Assembly (NCBI GenBank): GCA_927910885.1
Contig: CAKMOD010000134.1
Location: 1 to 64,000 of the forward strand
Direction: 5' to 3'
Length of the DNA stretch: 64,000 nt
Origin: an uncultured Prevotella sp.
GTDB taxonomy: Bacteria; Bacteroidota; Bacteroidia; Bacteroidales; Bacteroidaceae
The notes under the pieces were generated by a model. The model was not told where the DNA came from, did not search any database, and worked only from the letters and a program-made list of their open reading frames with translations. Shown one piece after another: positions 1-8,083 of the stretch (position 1 is its first letter; each line of letters opens with the position of its first letter). Position numbers and translations under genes: made by a program.

Positions 1-111
1 CGGGAGATTTCTCCACATCTTAATTTACATTATTTATCTCATGAAAAACGTCAAAGCAGATCTCATAAGGATGTAAAAGAAACAATCGAACACAGTGGTT
101 TTAAGCTGTAG
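1..111 (+). CDS. C-terminal tail of an unidentified gene cut by the window edge
   Basis: Frame 1 is open from the first base for 36 codons and stops with TAG at 109-111, ending in the residues HSGFKL. The tail is basic and polar with no recognisable motif, so I cannot name the protein. It converges on aspA, and the hairpin at about 167-203 lies between the two stop codons, as expected for a shared terminator. A chance open frame of this length is possible. Confidence 0.35.
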   Translation, partial: REISPHLNLHYLSHEKRQSRSHKDVKETIEHSGFKL

Positions 112-164
112 AGAACGTCATATCAGTGGGATATTAGACAAACTTCCACAGCCACCATAAAAAG

Positions 165-205
165 AAAAGATGCCATATCCAACGTGTGGATACAGCATCT
201 TCATT
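165..205 (-). terminator. Intrinsic terminator of aspA
   Basis: The arms AAGATGC and GCATCTT, extended by ATATCCA/TGGATA-type pairing around a short loop, form a stem-loop about 60 bases beyond the aspA stop. On the minus strand it is followed by a T-rich tract. It may also serve the plus-strand gene ending at 111. Confidence 0.75.
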
Positions 206-266
206 AATTGTTAGTATGTGAAAAGCAGCTTTTTTACTGCTAATCAACACAACCCAAAAAGACTTT

Positions 267-1679
267 TTACTTCACTCTCTCCTCTGGTGCAAGCATGTGC
301 TCTGGTGACAAGATAGCATCAAGTTTCTCCTTTGAAAGGAGGTTATGCTCAAGTACGAGGTCATAAACAGATCCACCAGTCTCAAGGGCTTCCTTAGCAA
401 TCTTCGTACTGTTCTTATATCCGATGTATGGATTCAGTGCTGTCACAATACCGATAGAGTGTTTCACCATCTCAAGGCAGCGATCCTTATTCACCGTGAT
501 ACCATCAATACACTTCTCACGCAGCGTGTCCATAGCATTTGGCAACCAAGTAAGGTCCTCAATGAGACATTCTGTGATGATTGGCTCCATTACGTTCAGC
601 TGCAGCTGTCCAGCCTCAGCAGCAATCATAATGGTTGTATCATTACCGATAACCTTGAAACAAGTCTGGTTTGTTACCTCTGGAATAACAGGGTTCACCT
701 TACCCGGCATGATACTTGAACCCGGTGCCATCGGTGGGAGATTGATTTCATTCAGACCGCAACGAGGACCAGAAGCCAACAAACGAAGGTCGTTACAAAT
801 CTTAGAAAGCTTAACAGCCAGACGCTTCAAAGCACTTGAATAGCTTACATAAGCACCAGTGTCAGGGGTAGCCTCAACAAGGTCAGCACCAGCAACGAAC
901 TCCATTCCTGTCAATTCACTGAGTTTCTCTGCACAAATCTTTGGGAAACCAGGAGCAGCGTTCAGACCCGTTCCGATAGCAGTACCACCCATATTGATTT
1001 CATGCAAGAGAGCAGCATTACGATTAAGGTTGGCAATCTCCTCTTCCAACGTATTGGCAAAGGCATTGAACTCCTGACCGCTTGTCATAGGAACAGCGTC
1101 CTGAAGCTGTGTACGACCCATCTTAATAACGTGCTTAAACTCCTCACCCTTTCTGCGGAAAGCAGCAATGAGTTCGCTCAGAGAAGCCACAAGTTTCTTG
1201 TTTAGAAGGATCATTGTCAGACGAATAGTAGTTGGATAGACATCATTCGTTGACTGACCACAGTTAGCATGGTCGTTAGGAGAACAGTACTGGAACTCAC
1301 CTTTCTTGTGACCCATAATCTCACAAGCACGGTTAGCAATTACTTCATTGGCATTCATGTTGACAGATGTGCCCGCACCTCCTTGTACCATATCGGTCAC
1401 AAAGTTCTCGTGCATCTTGCCATCAATCAACTCACGGCATGCCTGAGCCATCGCATCAGCCACCTCGTCACTGATTTCACCGAGCTGACGGTTAGTTTCT
1501 ACGGCAGCCAATTTAACGTAAGCAATCGCAACAACATAGTCTGGATAATCACACATACGCTTACGCGAGATGTGATAGTTGTTGATAGCACGCTGAGTCT
1601 GCACACCATAATAAGCCTCTTCTGGAACTTGAAGTTCACCTAAGAGGTCGCTTTCTACACGAAATTTCTTTTCTTCCAT
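267..1679 (-). CDS. aspA: Aspartate ammonia-lyase (aspartase)
   Basis: Cytoplasmic lyase of the fumarase/aspartase superfamily that deaminates L-aspartate to fumarate and ammonia. The 470-residue length is normal for aspartase. The superfamily signature GSSIMPGKVNP is at residues 320-330 and contains the mobile catalytic-serine loop; GQSTNDVYPT at about 141-150 and the TS/GAGTSVNMN segment near 101-109 are the other conserved regions. Aspartase rather than fumarase is favoured by the overall sequence, although the two are close relatives. Fumarate made here could feed the fumarate reductase encoded at 27.4-30.9 kb, which is the usual route for aspartate-driven anaerobic respiration (inference). 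It is followed by its own terminator and preceded by a porin gene on the same strand. Confidence 0.93.
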   Translation of the reverse strand: MEEKKFRVESDLLGELQVPEEAYYGVQTQRAINNYHISRKRMCDYPDYVVAIAYVKLAAVETNRQLGEISDEVADAMAQACRELIDGKMHENFVTDMVQGGAGTSVNMNANEVIANRACEIMGHKKGEFQYCSPNDHANCGQSTNDVYPTTIRLTMILLNKKLVASLSELIAAFRRKGEEFKHVIKMGRTQLQDAVPMTSGQEFNAFANTLEEEIANLNRNAALLHEINMGGTAIGTGLNAAPGFPKICAEKLSELTGMEFVAGADLVEATPDTGAYVSYSSALKRLAVKLSKICNDLRLLASGPRCGLNEINLPPMAPGSSIMPGKVNPVIPEVTNQTCFKVIGNDTTIMIAAEAGQLQLNVMEPIITECLIEDLTWLPNAMDTLREKCIDGITVNKDRCLEMVKHSIGIVTALNPYIGYKNSTKIAKEALETGGSVYDLVLEHNLLSKEKLDAILSPEHMLAPEERVK

Positions 1680-1797
1680 GATTTGATTTTGATAAAGTTA
1701 GCGTTGTTCTCTTTCACTAACGGGAAGAGAATGGATTGTTTCTTTTATTGATAAAAATACCTTTCAGTATCTTTCTTATCTCTTTTCTTTTCTCTTT

Positions 1798-3003
1798 TTA
1801 ATAGGCCTTGATTCTGTACATAAAGCCCAATTCGATGCGATTAGTATTGTACTTATCCAAGCCTACATCATCCTTATAGGTTACTTTCTTACCCACATAG
1901 GCTAAGAAGACACGGAGGTCTTGACTCTTGACAGGGTAATACTCCACACTACCCACATAGCCATAGCTCTTACGGAAGTCCTTGAAGCGGTCAATCTTTG
2001 TGACACTTGCTGTCTCATACATTCCTTTCAGCATCAAATTCCAGCGTGAGACAAACTGCCAGTTGAGCTTTGTTACGAAGGAATTATAATGTATATCGCT
2101 CATCCATACATTACCAGTATATCCAGAGAATGAACTCCCCAATTCGTTTGTCGCTATGCCCAAACGGTCGATTCCATCGTTTTGAGCCATATAATCAAAG
2201 TAACATTGCAGTCTGTCTAACTGTAGTTTCTGTCCCAAGATGAGAATATGACTATACTTATGTTTCGCCTCTCCTTGTATTCCCCATGACCAACGTGTAT
2301 GCAATCTGTCGTTCAGAAAACTTCCATTCCAGTTCAGACAGTAAGCAAGTGGGTTACGAGGCTTCTCCAACAGTCTACTATATGTACCATCACCCTCGAT
2401 GGATACGGCATTATTACCATATACCTCACTAAACTTTTCGTTGTGAGAATTGGTAATACCAAGTACAAACTCCTGTGACGGAACAGGCTTATATACGGCT
2501 GTAACACCTGCCATATAACAATCCATAGAGCCCGTCATATCAGAGAACTGATAGATATAGACAGGATTTTCATCCACTTCAAAACCGCCAAGACTCTGAC
2601 AAACCTTTCCAGCTTCAAGGCGGAACTTATCAGAGAACTTATAACCAATCATCATGATATCGGTTGCCTTAGCAAGATTATCCTCACTTCTCGCCTCTGT
2701 TGTATTGTTCAGACGATGACACAAACGATAGTAGAGCTTATCGGTTAGGTTACCTTTGACTTCTAAACGGAGGTGCTTATTCGTGAAACCTGTACTCCAC
2801 TGGTGGTCTGCATCCGATACTACCTGCGCATTAGCAGCATAGTTGATGTAGACATTAAACATATCATTGCTTTTCTTTAGGTGCGCTACCTCTTCAGCAA
2901 GCGACTTAAATCGACTATCATCGATACCATAACCGTGGTTGTCCTGTGCGTTTGCACCAAGAGAAAGAGCAAGCAAACAGGTACACAACAGCGTCTTCTT
3001 CAT
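1798..3003 (-). CDS. Outer-membrane porin, Porin_O_P-like
   Basis: A secreted protein of about 401 residues with a clear signal peptide (MKKTLLCTCLLALSLGANAQ). A short alpha-helical segment follows (SRFKSLAEEVAHLKKS), resembling the coiled-coil start of phosphate-selective porin-type proteins of Bacteroidota. The rest alternates aromatic and polar residues as in a transmembrane beta-barrel and ends in an aromatic residue (IKAY). I place the start at 3003 because the signal peptide begins there; the open frame extends 31 codons upstream with no sensible N-terminus. A promoter lies about 180 bases upstream. The gene sits directly upstream of aspA and could share transcription with it, since no hairpin separates them. 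The substrate cannot be read from the sequence. Confidence 0.75.
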   Translation of the reverse strand: MKKTLLCTCLLALSLGANAQDNHGYGIDDSRFKSLAEEVAHLKKSNDMFNVYINYAANAQVVSDADHQWSTGFTNKHLRLEVKGNLTDKLYYRLCHRLNNTTEARSEDNLAKATDIMMIGYKFSDKFRLEAGKVCQSLGGFEVDENPVYIYQFSDMTGSMDCYMAGVTAVYKPVPSQEFVLGITNSHNEKFSEVYGNNAVSIEGDGTYSRLLEKPRNPLAYCLNWNGSFLNDRLHTRWSWGIQGEAKHKYSHILILGQKLQLDRLQCYFDYMAQNDGIDRLGIATNELGSSFSGYTGNVWMSDIHYNSFVTKLNWQFVSRWNLMLKGMYETASVTKIDRFKDFRKSYGYVGSVEYYPVKSQDLRVFLAYVGKKVTYKDDVGLDKYNTNRIELGFMYRIKAY

Positions 3004-3184
3004 CTTGATATATGTTTTATTTCGTTCTTTTTTAAGGATAAACTCAAATAATAAAATGGGCTGACTCAACCCACAGTCACACTCACCAAACTTCATATAG
3101 CTGGAAAAACCGAAGTAACCCTGCTAAAACTAAGGCTATAAGCCTATTCCGTGAGCGTTATGTTCTACGTAATGGTTTGTATCA

Positions 3185-3218
3185 CAAAAGTAGAAAAAAT
3201 ATTGATAGGTTTTACAAA
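3185..3218 (-). promoter_or_regulatory. Bacteroidota-type promoter of the porin gene
   Basis: On the minus strand TTTG (3218-3215) is followed after 22 bases by TACTTTTG (3192-3185), matching the -33/-7 pattern of the Bacteroidota housekeeping sigma factor. It implies a leader of roughly 175 bases before the start at 3003. The spacing is slightly long. Confidence 0.5.
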
Positions 3219-3505
3219 TACCATAAACAAAAGCAAGGCGTTTAACATTCTTTAGTATCATATCGAAAGCCAAAGATATAGTTATCGTGAATGTAGGCGG
3301 AACTAAGGTGACATTATGACAAGTAAAGCTATAAGCTAAGACCGTATGAAGATGACAAAAACTATACTTTATCAACTCTGTCAAATAACACTGAGTTATC
3401 TCAAAATAATTGCTTTTATCAGTAAAAACATTGGTTATAAAGACGATAAGTAGTGGGAAATGACAAATTATTATGAATTTCCTAACACACTTCAGAAATA
3501 ATCGC

Positions 3506-3513
3506 TACTTTTG
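3506..3513 (+). promoter_or_regulatory. -7 element of the DUF4294 gene
   Basis: TACTTTTG matches TAnnTTTG, 48 bases before the start codon. No clear -33 TTTG is seen at the right spacing. Confidence 0.45.
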
Positions 3514-3560
3514 CAGAAGGTAAACTGCACCCACCGAAAGGACTGGGTAATAAATCAGTT

Positions 3561-4196
3561 ATGAGTAAACGATTGCTTTTCACACTTGGAACACTGCTAT
3601 TGCTTTCTACAACTGCAACGGCGCAAGACCATATCAACCCCGAAGATCGTGTGGTAGATATGGACTCTCCTACGTTTGTACCTATGGTCCACATCGGGAA
3701 GGCAAAGGTGGGAGCCGACAGCATTCAATATGTCAGAACAAGCAAAGTTTACGTCTTCCCACCGCTCGAATTCAAGAATAAGGCGCAAGAAACAGCTTAC
3801 TATCGATTGGTTTATAACATCAAAAAAGTATTGCCAATAGCCAAGGAGTGTAACCAGATTATTCTCGAAACGGGTGCTTATCTTGAGACGATTCCTACTA
3901 AGAAAGAACGTGACGAACACATGAAGAAGGTGGAGAAAGAAATCTGGAACACCTATAAGCCACGTATGAAAAAACTGACTTTCACGCAAGGAAAACTGCT
4001 TATCAAGCTCATCGATCGTGAGTGTAATTCAACTTCATACGAACTTGTACAAGCTTTCCTCGGTCCTGTGCGAGCAGGTTTCTATCAGGCTTTTGCTTGG
4101 GCTTTCGGTAGTAGTTTGAAGAAACGCTACGAGCCAAATGGAGCTGACAGACTTGTAGAGCGTATTGTCTTGCAGGTTGAGGCTGGACAGTTATAA
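3561..4196 (+). CDS. DUF4294 family secreted protein
   Basis: A 211-residue protein with a signal peptide (MSKRLLFTLGTLLLLSTTATAQ). The mature part carries the DUF4294 pattern: a YVFPPLEFKNK segment near residues 65-75, then YYRLVYNIKKVLPIAKECN and a long helical region ending in a basic/aromatic segment (FYQAFAWAFGSSLKKRYEP). The family is widespread in Bacteroidota and its function is unknown; the protein is probably periplasmic. It is transcribed alone, between its own -7 element and a strong terminator just downstream. Confidence 0.8.
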   Translation: MSKRLLFTLGTLLLLSTTATAQDHINPEDRVVDMDSPTFVPMVHIGKAKVGADSIQYVRTSKVYVFPPLEFKNKAQETAYYRLVYNIKKVLPIAKECNQIILETGAYLETIPTKKERDEHMKKVEKEIWNTYKPRMKKLTFTQGKLLIKLIDRECNSTSYELVQAFLGPVRAGFYQAFAWAFGSSLKKRYEPNGADRLVERIVLQVEAGQL

Positions 4197-4256
4197 TCCA
4201 ATCTCCCCTTTATTTTGGTTTAAGAAGATACAAAATAAAACGCTGAAAAGGCTGAA

Positions 4257-4303
4257 TAAAAAAGGCGTAGAGCTGTTCTAAAACAACAACTCTACGCCTT
4301 TTT
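4257..4303 (+). terminator. Terminator of the DUF4294 gene
   Basis: AAAAAGGCGTAGAG pairs perfectly with CTCTACGCCTTTTT around a loop of about 17 bases, ending in a T run. It touches the A+T-rich repeat element that begins at 4305. Confidence 0.85.
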
Positions 4304-4304
4304 C

Positions 4305-4391
4305 GAATTATTTTCATGAAATAAATATTTTCTTCATGAAAATAAATATTTCTTTTCACGCAAATAATTTCTTTTTTCATGAAAATAATTC
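4305..4391. repeat. A+T-rich phased dyad element, copy A
   Basis: An 87-bp element starting GAATTATTTTCATGAA and ending in the mirror form TTTTCATGAAAATAATTC. It contains four TTCATGAA or TTCACG-type dyads centred near 4316, 4336, 4358 and 4379, i.e. 20-22 bp apart. It is intergenic, between convergent genes. Three more copies lie at 26686, 49477 and 59205. Confidence 0.85.
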
Positions 4392-4472
4392 TCAAGACAT
4401 ACCTTTTAAAGAATTGAGAAGAGAGATAAAAGGCGATTATTACAGCCTAAAAAAAACTACATTAACAGCCTC

Positions 4473-5168
4473 TTATAAGTATAGTACACTCTCATTACCC
4501 TCGTTGAAAAGTAAGTCAAGAATACTAAGGTTGGACAGGAAGCCAAACTTCTGTTGATAAACTTGATAGTAACGACGAGGAACAAAGTCGCTGTCAACAC
4601 CTGGATGCTTCGGACGAATTATCTCTCTGAAATCAACGGTTCCATCGGGAATATCTTTTTGATAGACATCTGTACGGCGTATACAAGGTATAATGTCAAT
4701 AAGTTCGCACATTTTTAGCATTATCTCCCAATTGAAATCATAGAGATACTTCCACTTTCGCTCGAAGAACGGGCGTATATCATCTTCATAATATTCAAAG
4801 AACGGACTCTCGCCATAAGACGACAGCAGCGCATTCCAGTGCTGGTGACGCCAATTGTCATGGTCGCTGATACGCACATCCTTCATCGGACACTTCGTAT
4901 TCTCAAACTTCTCGACAGGAATAGAGAGGGTTTGTGGACCATTTGCAGAAGCGATTACACAACGATTACGATAGGTCTGCTTAACAAAGTTATCATGTTG
5001 CTCTATCAGACAGCTGTCATAGCGGTTCAACTTCTGATACCATTGAATAGGCGAAAAGTAAGCAGAGGAGAGCAAGACCTCCCCAAGTCCCTCCGAAGGA
5101 GGGGATGTCAAGTTACCGATGTCGGTCTTATTTGAATTGACAATGTTATTGTTATCAGAATATGCCAT
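4473..5168 (-). CDS. WbqC-like family protein
   Basis: A 231-residue cytoplasmic protein of the WbqC-like family, found in polysaccharide loci and widely in Bacteroidota; its biochemical role is not firmly established. Family features are the N-terminal LLSSAYFSPIQWYQKL segment at about residues 32-47, YRNRCVIASANGPQTLSIPV in the middle and HQHWNALLSSYGESPFFEYY. I choose the start at 5168 (MAYSDNN); the frame continues upstream only through a terminator and repeat. Residues of about 20-32 (LTSPPSEGLGEVLL) are encoded by a copy of the CT-rich repeat at 5076-5109, so the N-terminus is extended relative to the conserved domain. An alternative start inside the domain cannot be excluded. Confidence 0.78.
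   Translation of the reverse strand: MAYSDNNNIVNSNKTDIGNLTSPPSEGLGEVLLSSAYFSPIQWYQKLNRYDSCLIEQHDNFVKQTYRNRCVIASANGPQTLSIPVEKFENTKCPMKDVRISDHDNWRHQHWNALLSSYGESPFFEYYEDDIRPFFERKWKYLYDFNWEIMLKMCELIDIIPCIRRTDVYQKDIPDGTVDFREIIRPKHPGVDSDFVPRRYYQVYQQKFGFLSNLSILDLLFNEGNESVLYL
5076..5109 (+). repeat. CT-rich repeat, copy inside wbqC-like gene
   Basis: 34 bases that are the inverted counterpart of 5248-5281 (31 of 34 positions match by eye). This copy lies inside the coding sequence, about 60 bases after the start codon, and is translated in frame. The core is CCTCCGAAGGAGG. Confidence 0.8.
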
Positions 5169-5207
5169 AACAGTTTTACGTATAATATGATTGAACGATG
5201 ACAAAAA

Positions 5208-5260
5208 AGGAGGGGATGTGTAACGTTTACCAAACACAGGTAACTTGCACATCCCCTCCT
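5208..5260 (-). terminator. Terminator of lepB
   Basis: AGGAGGGGATGTG (5208-5220) pairs perfectly with CACATCCCCTCCT (5248-5260). On the minus strand the stem is followed by a run of six T. It lies between the lepB stop and the start of the wbqC-like gene. Confidence 0.75.
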
Positions 5261-5281
5261 TTGGAGGGGCTTGGGGAGGTC
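5248..5281 (+). repeat. CT-rich repeat, copy upstream of wbqC-like gene
   Basis: Inverted partner of the copy at 5076-5109, with about 138 bases between them that include the wbqC-like start codon. It also supplies one arm of the lepB terminator. Confidence 0.8.
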
Positions 5282-5292
5282 CTTTGAGGCAC

Positions 5293-6821
5293 CTACTTAA
5301 TATTATCCACCCAGTTAAACAGTCTGTGCCAACGGATACCACCGAAGCCCTTACGGTCTGGATCGCTTGACCACCAGATGAAGATTGGCTTACCTACGAC
5401 ATGATCCTCTGGTACAAAGCCCCAAAAACGACTATCGGCAGAGTTGTGACGGTTATCACCCATCATCCAGTAATAGTCCATCTTAAAGGTGTAGCTATTA
5501 GATAGTTTACCGTTGATATATATCTTTCCGTTCTTAACCTGCAAGTCGTTGCCCTCATATACCTTGATACAACGCTCATAAACAGGGAGGTTCTCCAATG
5601 TCAAAGTAACCGACTTACCCTTGCAGGAATCCATACTGGACCATAGTTATCACGTGTCCAGCCTGTAAAACCATTGAGTGGATAGTTTAGACCAGAGTAG
5701 AGGTCCTTATCTGTTACAGGACGGATAGACTGTACAAGCCCCTGACGCTTCAGCTCAGCAACGGCTCGTTTGGTCAATGGCATATAACCATCGTAAGACA
5801 GAATATCCTTATTAAGCACGTTACCTTGGCTCAAGTCATATCCATGTAGACGGCTAAGGCTCTGTACATCCTCATCACTGATTTCTAAATCCTTACGAAG
5901 TTCGTCGTAACGTTCTCCTATGAAATCAGAAACAGCGATGTTTTTAAACTTAATAAAATAGGTATATTCAACTTTCTCTGGCTCTTTATTTGCCTTTCCG
6001 TCAATATAAACAATCTTGTCCTTAATCTGCAAGGTCTGTCCAGGAAGACCCACACAACGCTTCACATAGTTCTCACGACGATCGGTAGGACGCCAATCCA
6101 AAGCGCCAAAAGTACCTGCATTTCTTACGATATAAGCTCTACCCGTAGCGTATGCCTTATCGAAGAAAGCACGCTGTTGGAGTGTATTCATTGCTGACAG
6201 ATTGATATTAGGGTTCTGTTGTGCAAGGAAATTCGTACCCATTGTATAGACATCATAATAGTAATCATTACCCTGATAAGCAGGCTCACTCATGATAGTA
6301 TCACCTGCAGGGAAGTTGAATACAACGATATCATTCAACTGAATCTTACCCAAACCCTTCACACGACGATAGTCCCAATGTGGCCACGAGATATAGCTCT
6401 TAGTATTGATAATAGGTAAGGTGTGCTGTGTCAGCGGCATTGTCAATGGTGTCTCAGGAATACGAGGACCATAGCTTACCTTCGACACAAAGAGGTAATC
6501 GCCCGTAAGGAGCGACTTCTCAAGGGAAGAAGAAGGAATAACGTAGTTCTGGAAGAAGAAAAGATTGATGAAATACACTGCTACCAATGCGAAGACCAGT
6601 GCATCTACCCATCCCATAATGAAGCGGATAGGTCCTTCAGAATCCTTCCACCACTGCCAACGAATCTTCTTTGTGATATACACATCAAAGATAAATGGAA
6701 CTACTAACAATCCCCACCAACTCTTTACCCAGAACAGGAAAAGGAGGTAGAGTACAAGAACACAAATAAACTTTGCCCATTGCTTCTTTGGATTCAGGGC
6801 TGCTTTTTCTTTATCAATCAT
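5293..6821 (-). pseudogene. lepB: Signal peptidase I, interrupted by a single-base frameshift
   Basis: Membrane-bound serine protease that removes signal peptides during Sec export. The upstream reading frame (6821 to 5601) has three N-terminal hydrophobic segments (about residues 16-31, 36-50, 72-92), the catalytic-serine box IPSSSLEKSL (Ser about 99) and the lysine box YVKRCVGLPG. It then runs into a short unrelated tail. The downstream frame (5634 to 5293) supplies the missing C-terminus with the family box GDNRHNSADSRFWG and FVPEDHVVGKP. Together they make one normal Bacteroidota-type long signal peptidase of about 509 codons, one base short. The break is at about 5617-5627, where GCAAGGG probably was GCAAAGGG. 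It is either a real mutation or a sequencing error; family members are normally essential, so error or a second lepB copy elsewhere must be considered. Confidence 0.85.
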
Positions 6822-6829
6822 GATGGTGA

Positions 6830-6982
6830 TAGGTGGTGGGTGGTGAGTGATGGGTGGTGATGAAATGTTGGAAGTTCAAATACTGGATAATGAGATATAT
6901 GATGGTGCATGATAAATAACTATTAGTTTTGAAAACTATCAGTAATCATCAACACCCAACACCCAGCACCCAACACCCAAGT
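6830..6982. repeat. GGTG/CACCCA low-complexity stretches
   Basis: The gap between dapB and lepB starts with GGTGGTGGGTGGTGAGTG-like runs and ends with repeated CAACACCCA units, which are roughly complementary to each other and could fold. The same CAACACCCA vocabulary recurs near 19360-19400 and inside leuS (61985-62015). Confidence 0.5.
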
Positions 6983-7738
6983 TTAAAACTTAAATAAATC
7001 GCTCGTTGTAAGCAAACCAGTGTGATCTTTGGTGTATTCAGCTGCTAAGACAGCACCCAATGCAAAACCCTTACGGCTGTGAGCATCGTGCGTAATGGTG
7101 ATCTTATCAGCCTCAGAGTCATAACTGATGCTATGAATACCGGGCACTTCATCGCGACGAATAGACGCGATAGGCAACTCGTTGGCTGCAACCTCATTGC
7201 TACCCGACTCCGTACCATCAGCTGCGTGCTGGAAGCCCTTCACCCACTTATCTTTGCGATCAAGGTCGTTAAGAATCTCTTCTGCAAGGGTTATGGCTGT
7301 TCCTGATGGTGCATCGAGTTTGTGCACATGGTGTACTTCCTCCATCTCAACGTTATACTGTGGAAAACCATTCATTATCTTTGCCAAATAACGGTTGACA
7401 GCTGAGAAAATAGCAACGCCAATAGAGAAGTTACTTGCCCAGAACAAAGTCTGACCACCTTCGGTACACATACGCTCAACCTCAGCCTTATGGTCCTGCA
7501 TCCAGCCCGTAGAGCCACTGACAACCTTCACATTATGCGCAAAAGCACGCTGATAATTAGCAAAGGCAGCCGTAGGATTTGTAAATTCAATGGCTACATC
7601 AGCCGATGCAAAGGCAGGAGAATCGAAGTCCTCTATATTGTCAACATCAATAATACTTACAATTTCGTGGCCACGCTCAAGGGCTATCTGTTCTATCATA
7701 CGTCCCATCTTGCCATAGCCTATCAATGCTATTTTCAT
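6983..7738 (-). CDS. dapB: 4-hydroxy-tetrahydrodipicolinate reductase
   Basis: Catalyses the NAD(P)H-dependent reduction step of the diaminopimelate/lysine pathway, giving tetrahydrodipicolinate. The 251-residue length fits the family. The N-terminal nucleotide-binding glycine motif GYGKMG is at residues 7-12. The substrate-site signature EVHHVHKLDAPSGTA is near residues 133-147, with its catalytic histidine and lysine. The start at 7738 is supported by an ideal promoter 24-54 bases upstream. It is followed by lepB on the same strand. Confidence 0.95.
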   Translation of the reverse strand: MKIALIGYGKMGRMIEQIALERGHEIVSIIDVDNIEDFDSPAFASADVAIEFTNPTAAFANYQRAFAHNVKVVSGSTGWMQDHKAEVERMCTEGGQTLFWASNFSIGVAIFSAVNRYLAKIMNGFPQYNVEMEEVHHVHKLDAPSGTAITLAEEILNDLDRKDKWVKGFQHAADGTESGSNEVAANELPIASIRRDEVPGIHSISYDSEADKITITHDAHSRKGFALGAVLAAEYTKDHTGLLTTSDLFKF

Positions 7739-7761
7739 AATTAATCTGAATTAAAACATTG

Positions 7762-7792
7762 CAAAGGTAGCTGATTTGCGGCATAAAACAAA
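7762..7792 (-). promoter_or_regulatory. dapB promoter
   Basis: On the minus strand TTTG (7792-7789), 19 bases, then TACCTTTG (7769-7762). This is a textbook Bacteroidota -33/-7 pair and implies a leader of about 15-20 bases. Confidence 0.8.
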
Positions 7793-7908
7793 ATAAGTTC
7801 ACGTATTTTTAAATAAGGTATAGGCAAGTCAAGAGGTGACTTTTACGTATAGAGCAATAGGCAAGATGCAACCTATCTTCTCATTTTCTATTGATGTGTT
7901 GACGCCCC

Positions 7909-7974
7909 GCACGTCTGGTGCGGAGGCTCAACACCAATAGTGCGAAGGCTTAACACCACTGGTGCTGAGCACTA
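7909..7974 (+). repeat. GCAC dyad array 1
   Basis: Three dyads of the form (G/A)CAC-N5-GTGC start at 7909, 7931 and 7953, exactly 22 bp apart. They are separated by 9-bp linkers GGAGGCTCA and GAAGGCTTA. The five central bases differ in every unit (GTCTG, CAATA, CACTG). Confidence 0.9.
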
Positions 7975-8048
7975 AGGAGAGAGAAACTATGATGCGAAAT
8001 AATAAGAAAAATACCTTGATAATACTACTGATTTTATCAATTTCTTTG

Positions 8049-8056
8049 TATATTTG
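8049..8056 (+). promoter_or_regulatory. -7 element of the DUF2851 gene
   Basis: TATATTTG matches TAnnTTTG and lies 28 bases before the ATG at 8084. A TTG at 8054 would fall inside this element, which argues against an upstream start. Confidence 0.5.
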
Positions 8057-8083
8057 CGTACTGTTACAAACCAAGAATCTTTT

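Larger units (their letters stand above)
3004..3560. other. Divergent intergenic region between porin and DUF4294 genes
   Basis: 557 bases without a convincing gene. It holds a promoter for each flanking gene (3185-3218 minus, 3506-3513 plus). Short open frames here have no family resemblance, signal or start context, and I treat them as chance. Confidence 0.6.
7739..8083. other. Divergent intergenic region, dapB / DUF2851
   Basis: 345 bases holding the dapB promoter (7762-7792), a three-unit GCAC dyad array (7909-7965) and the -7 element of the DUF2851 gene (8049-8056). No gene is seen. Confidence 0.7.

Noticed and set aside
3136..3384. An 82-codon minus-strand open frame upstream of the porin gene
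   Set aside because: It overlaps the porin promoter, has no signal, family or start context, and its composition looks random.
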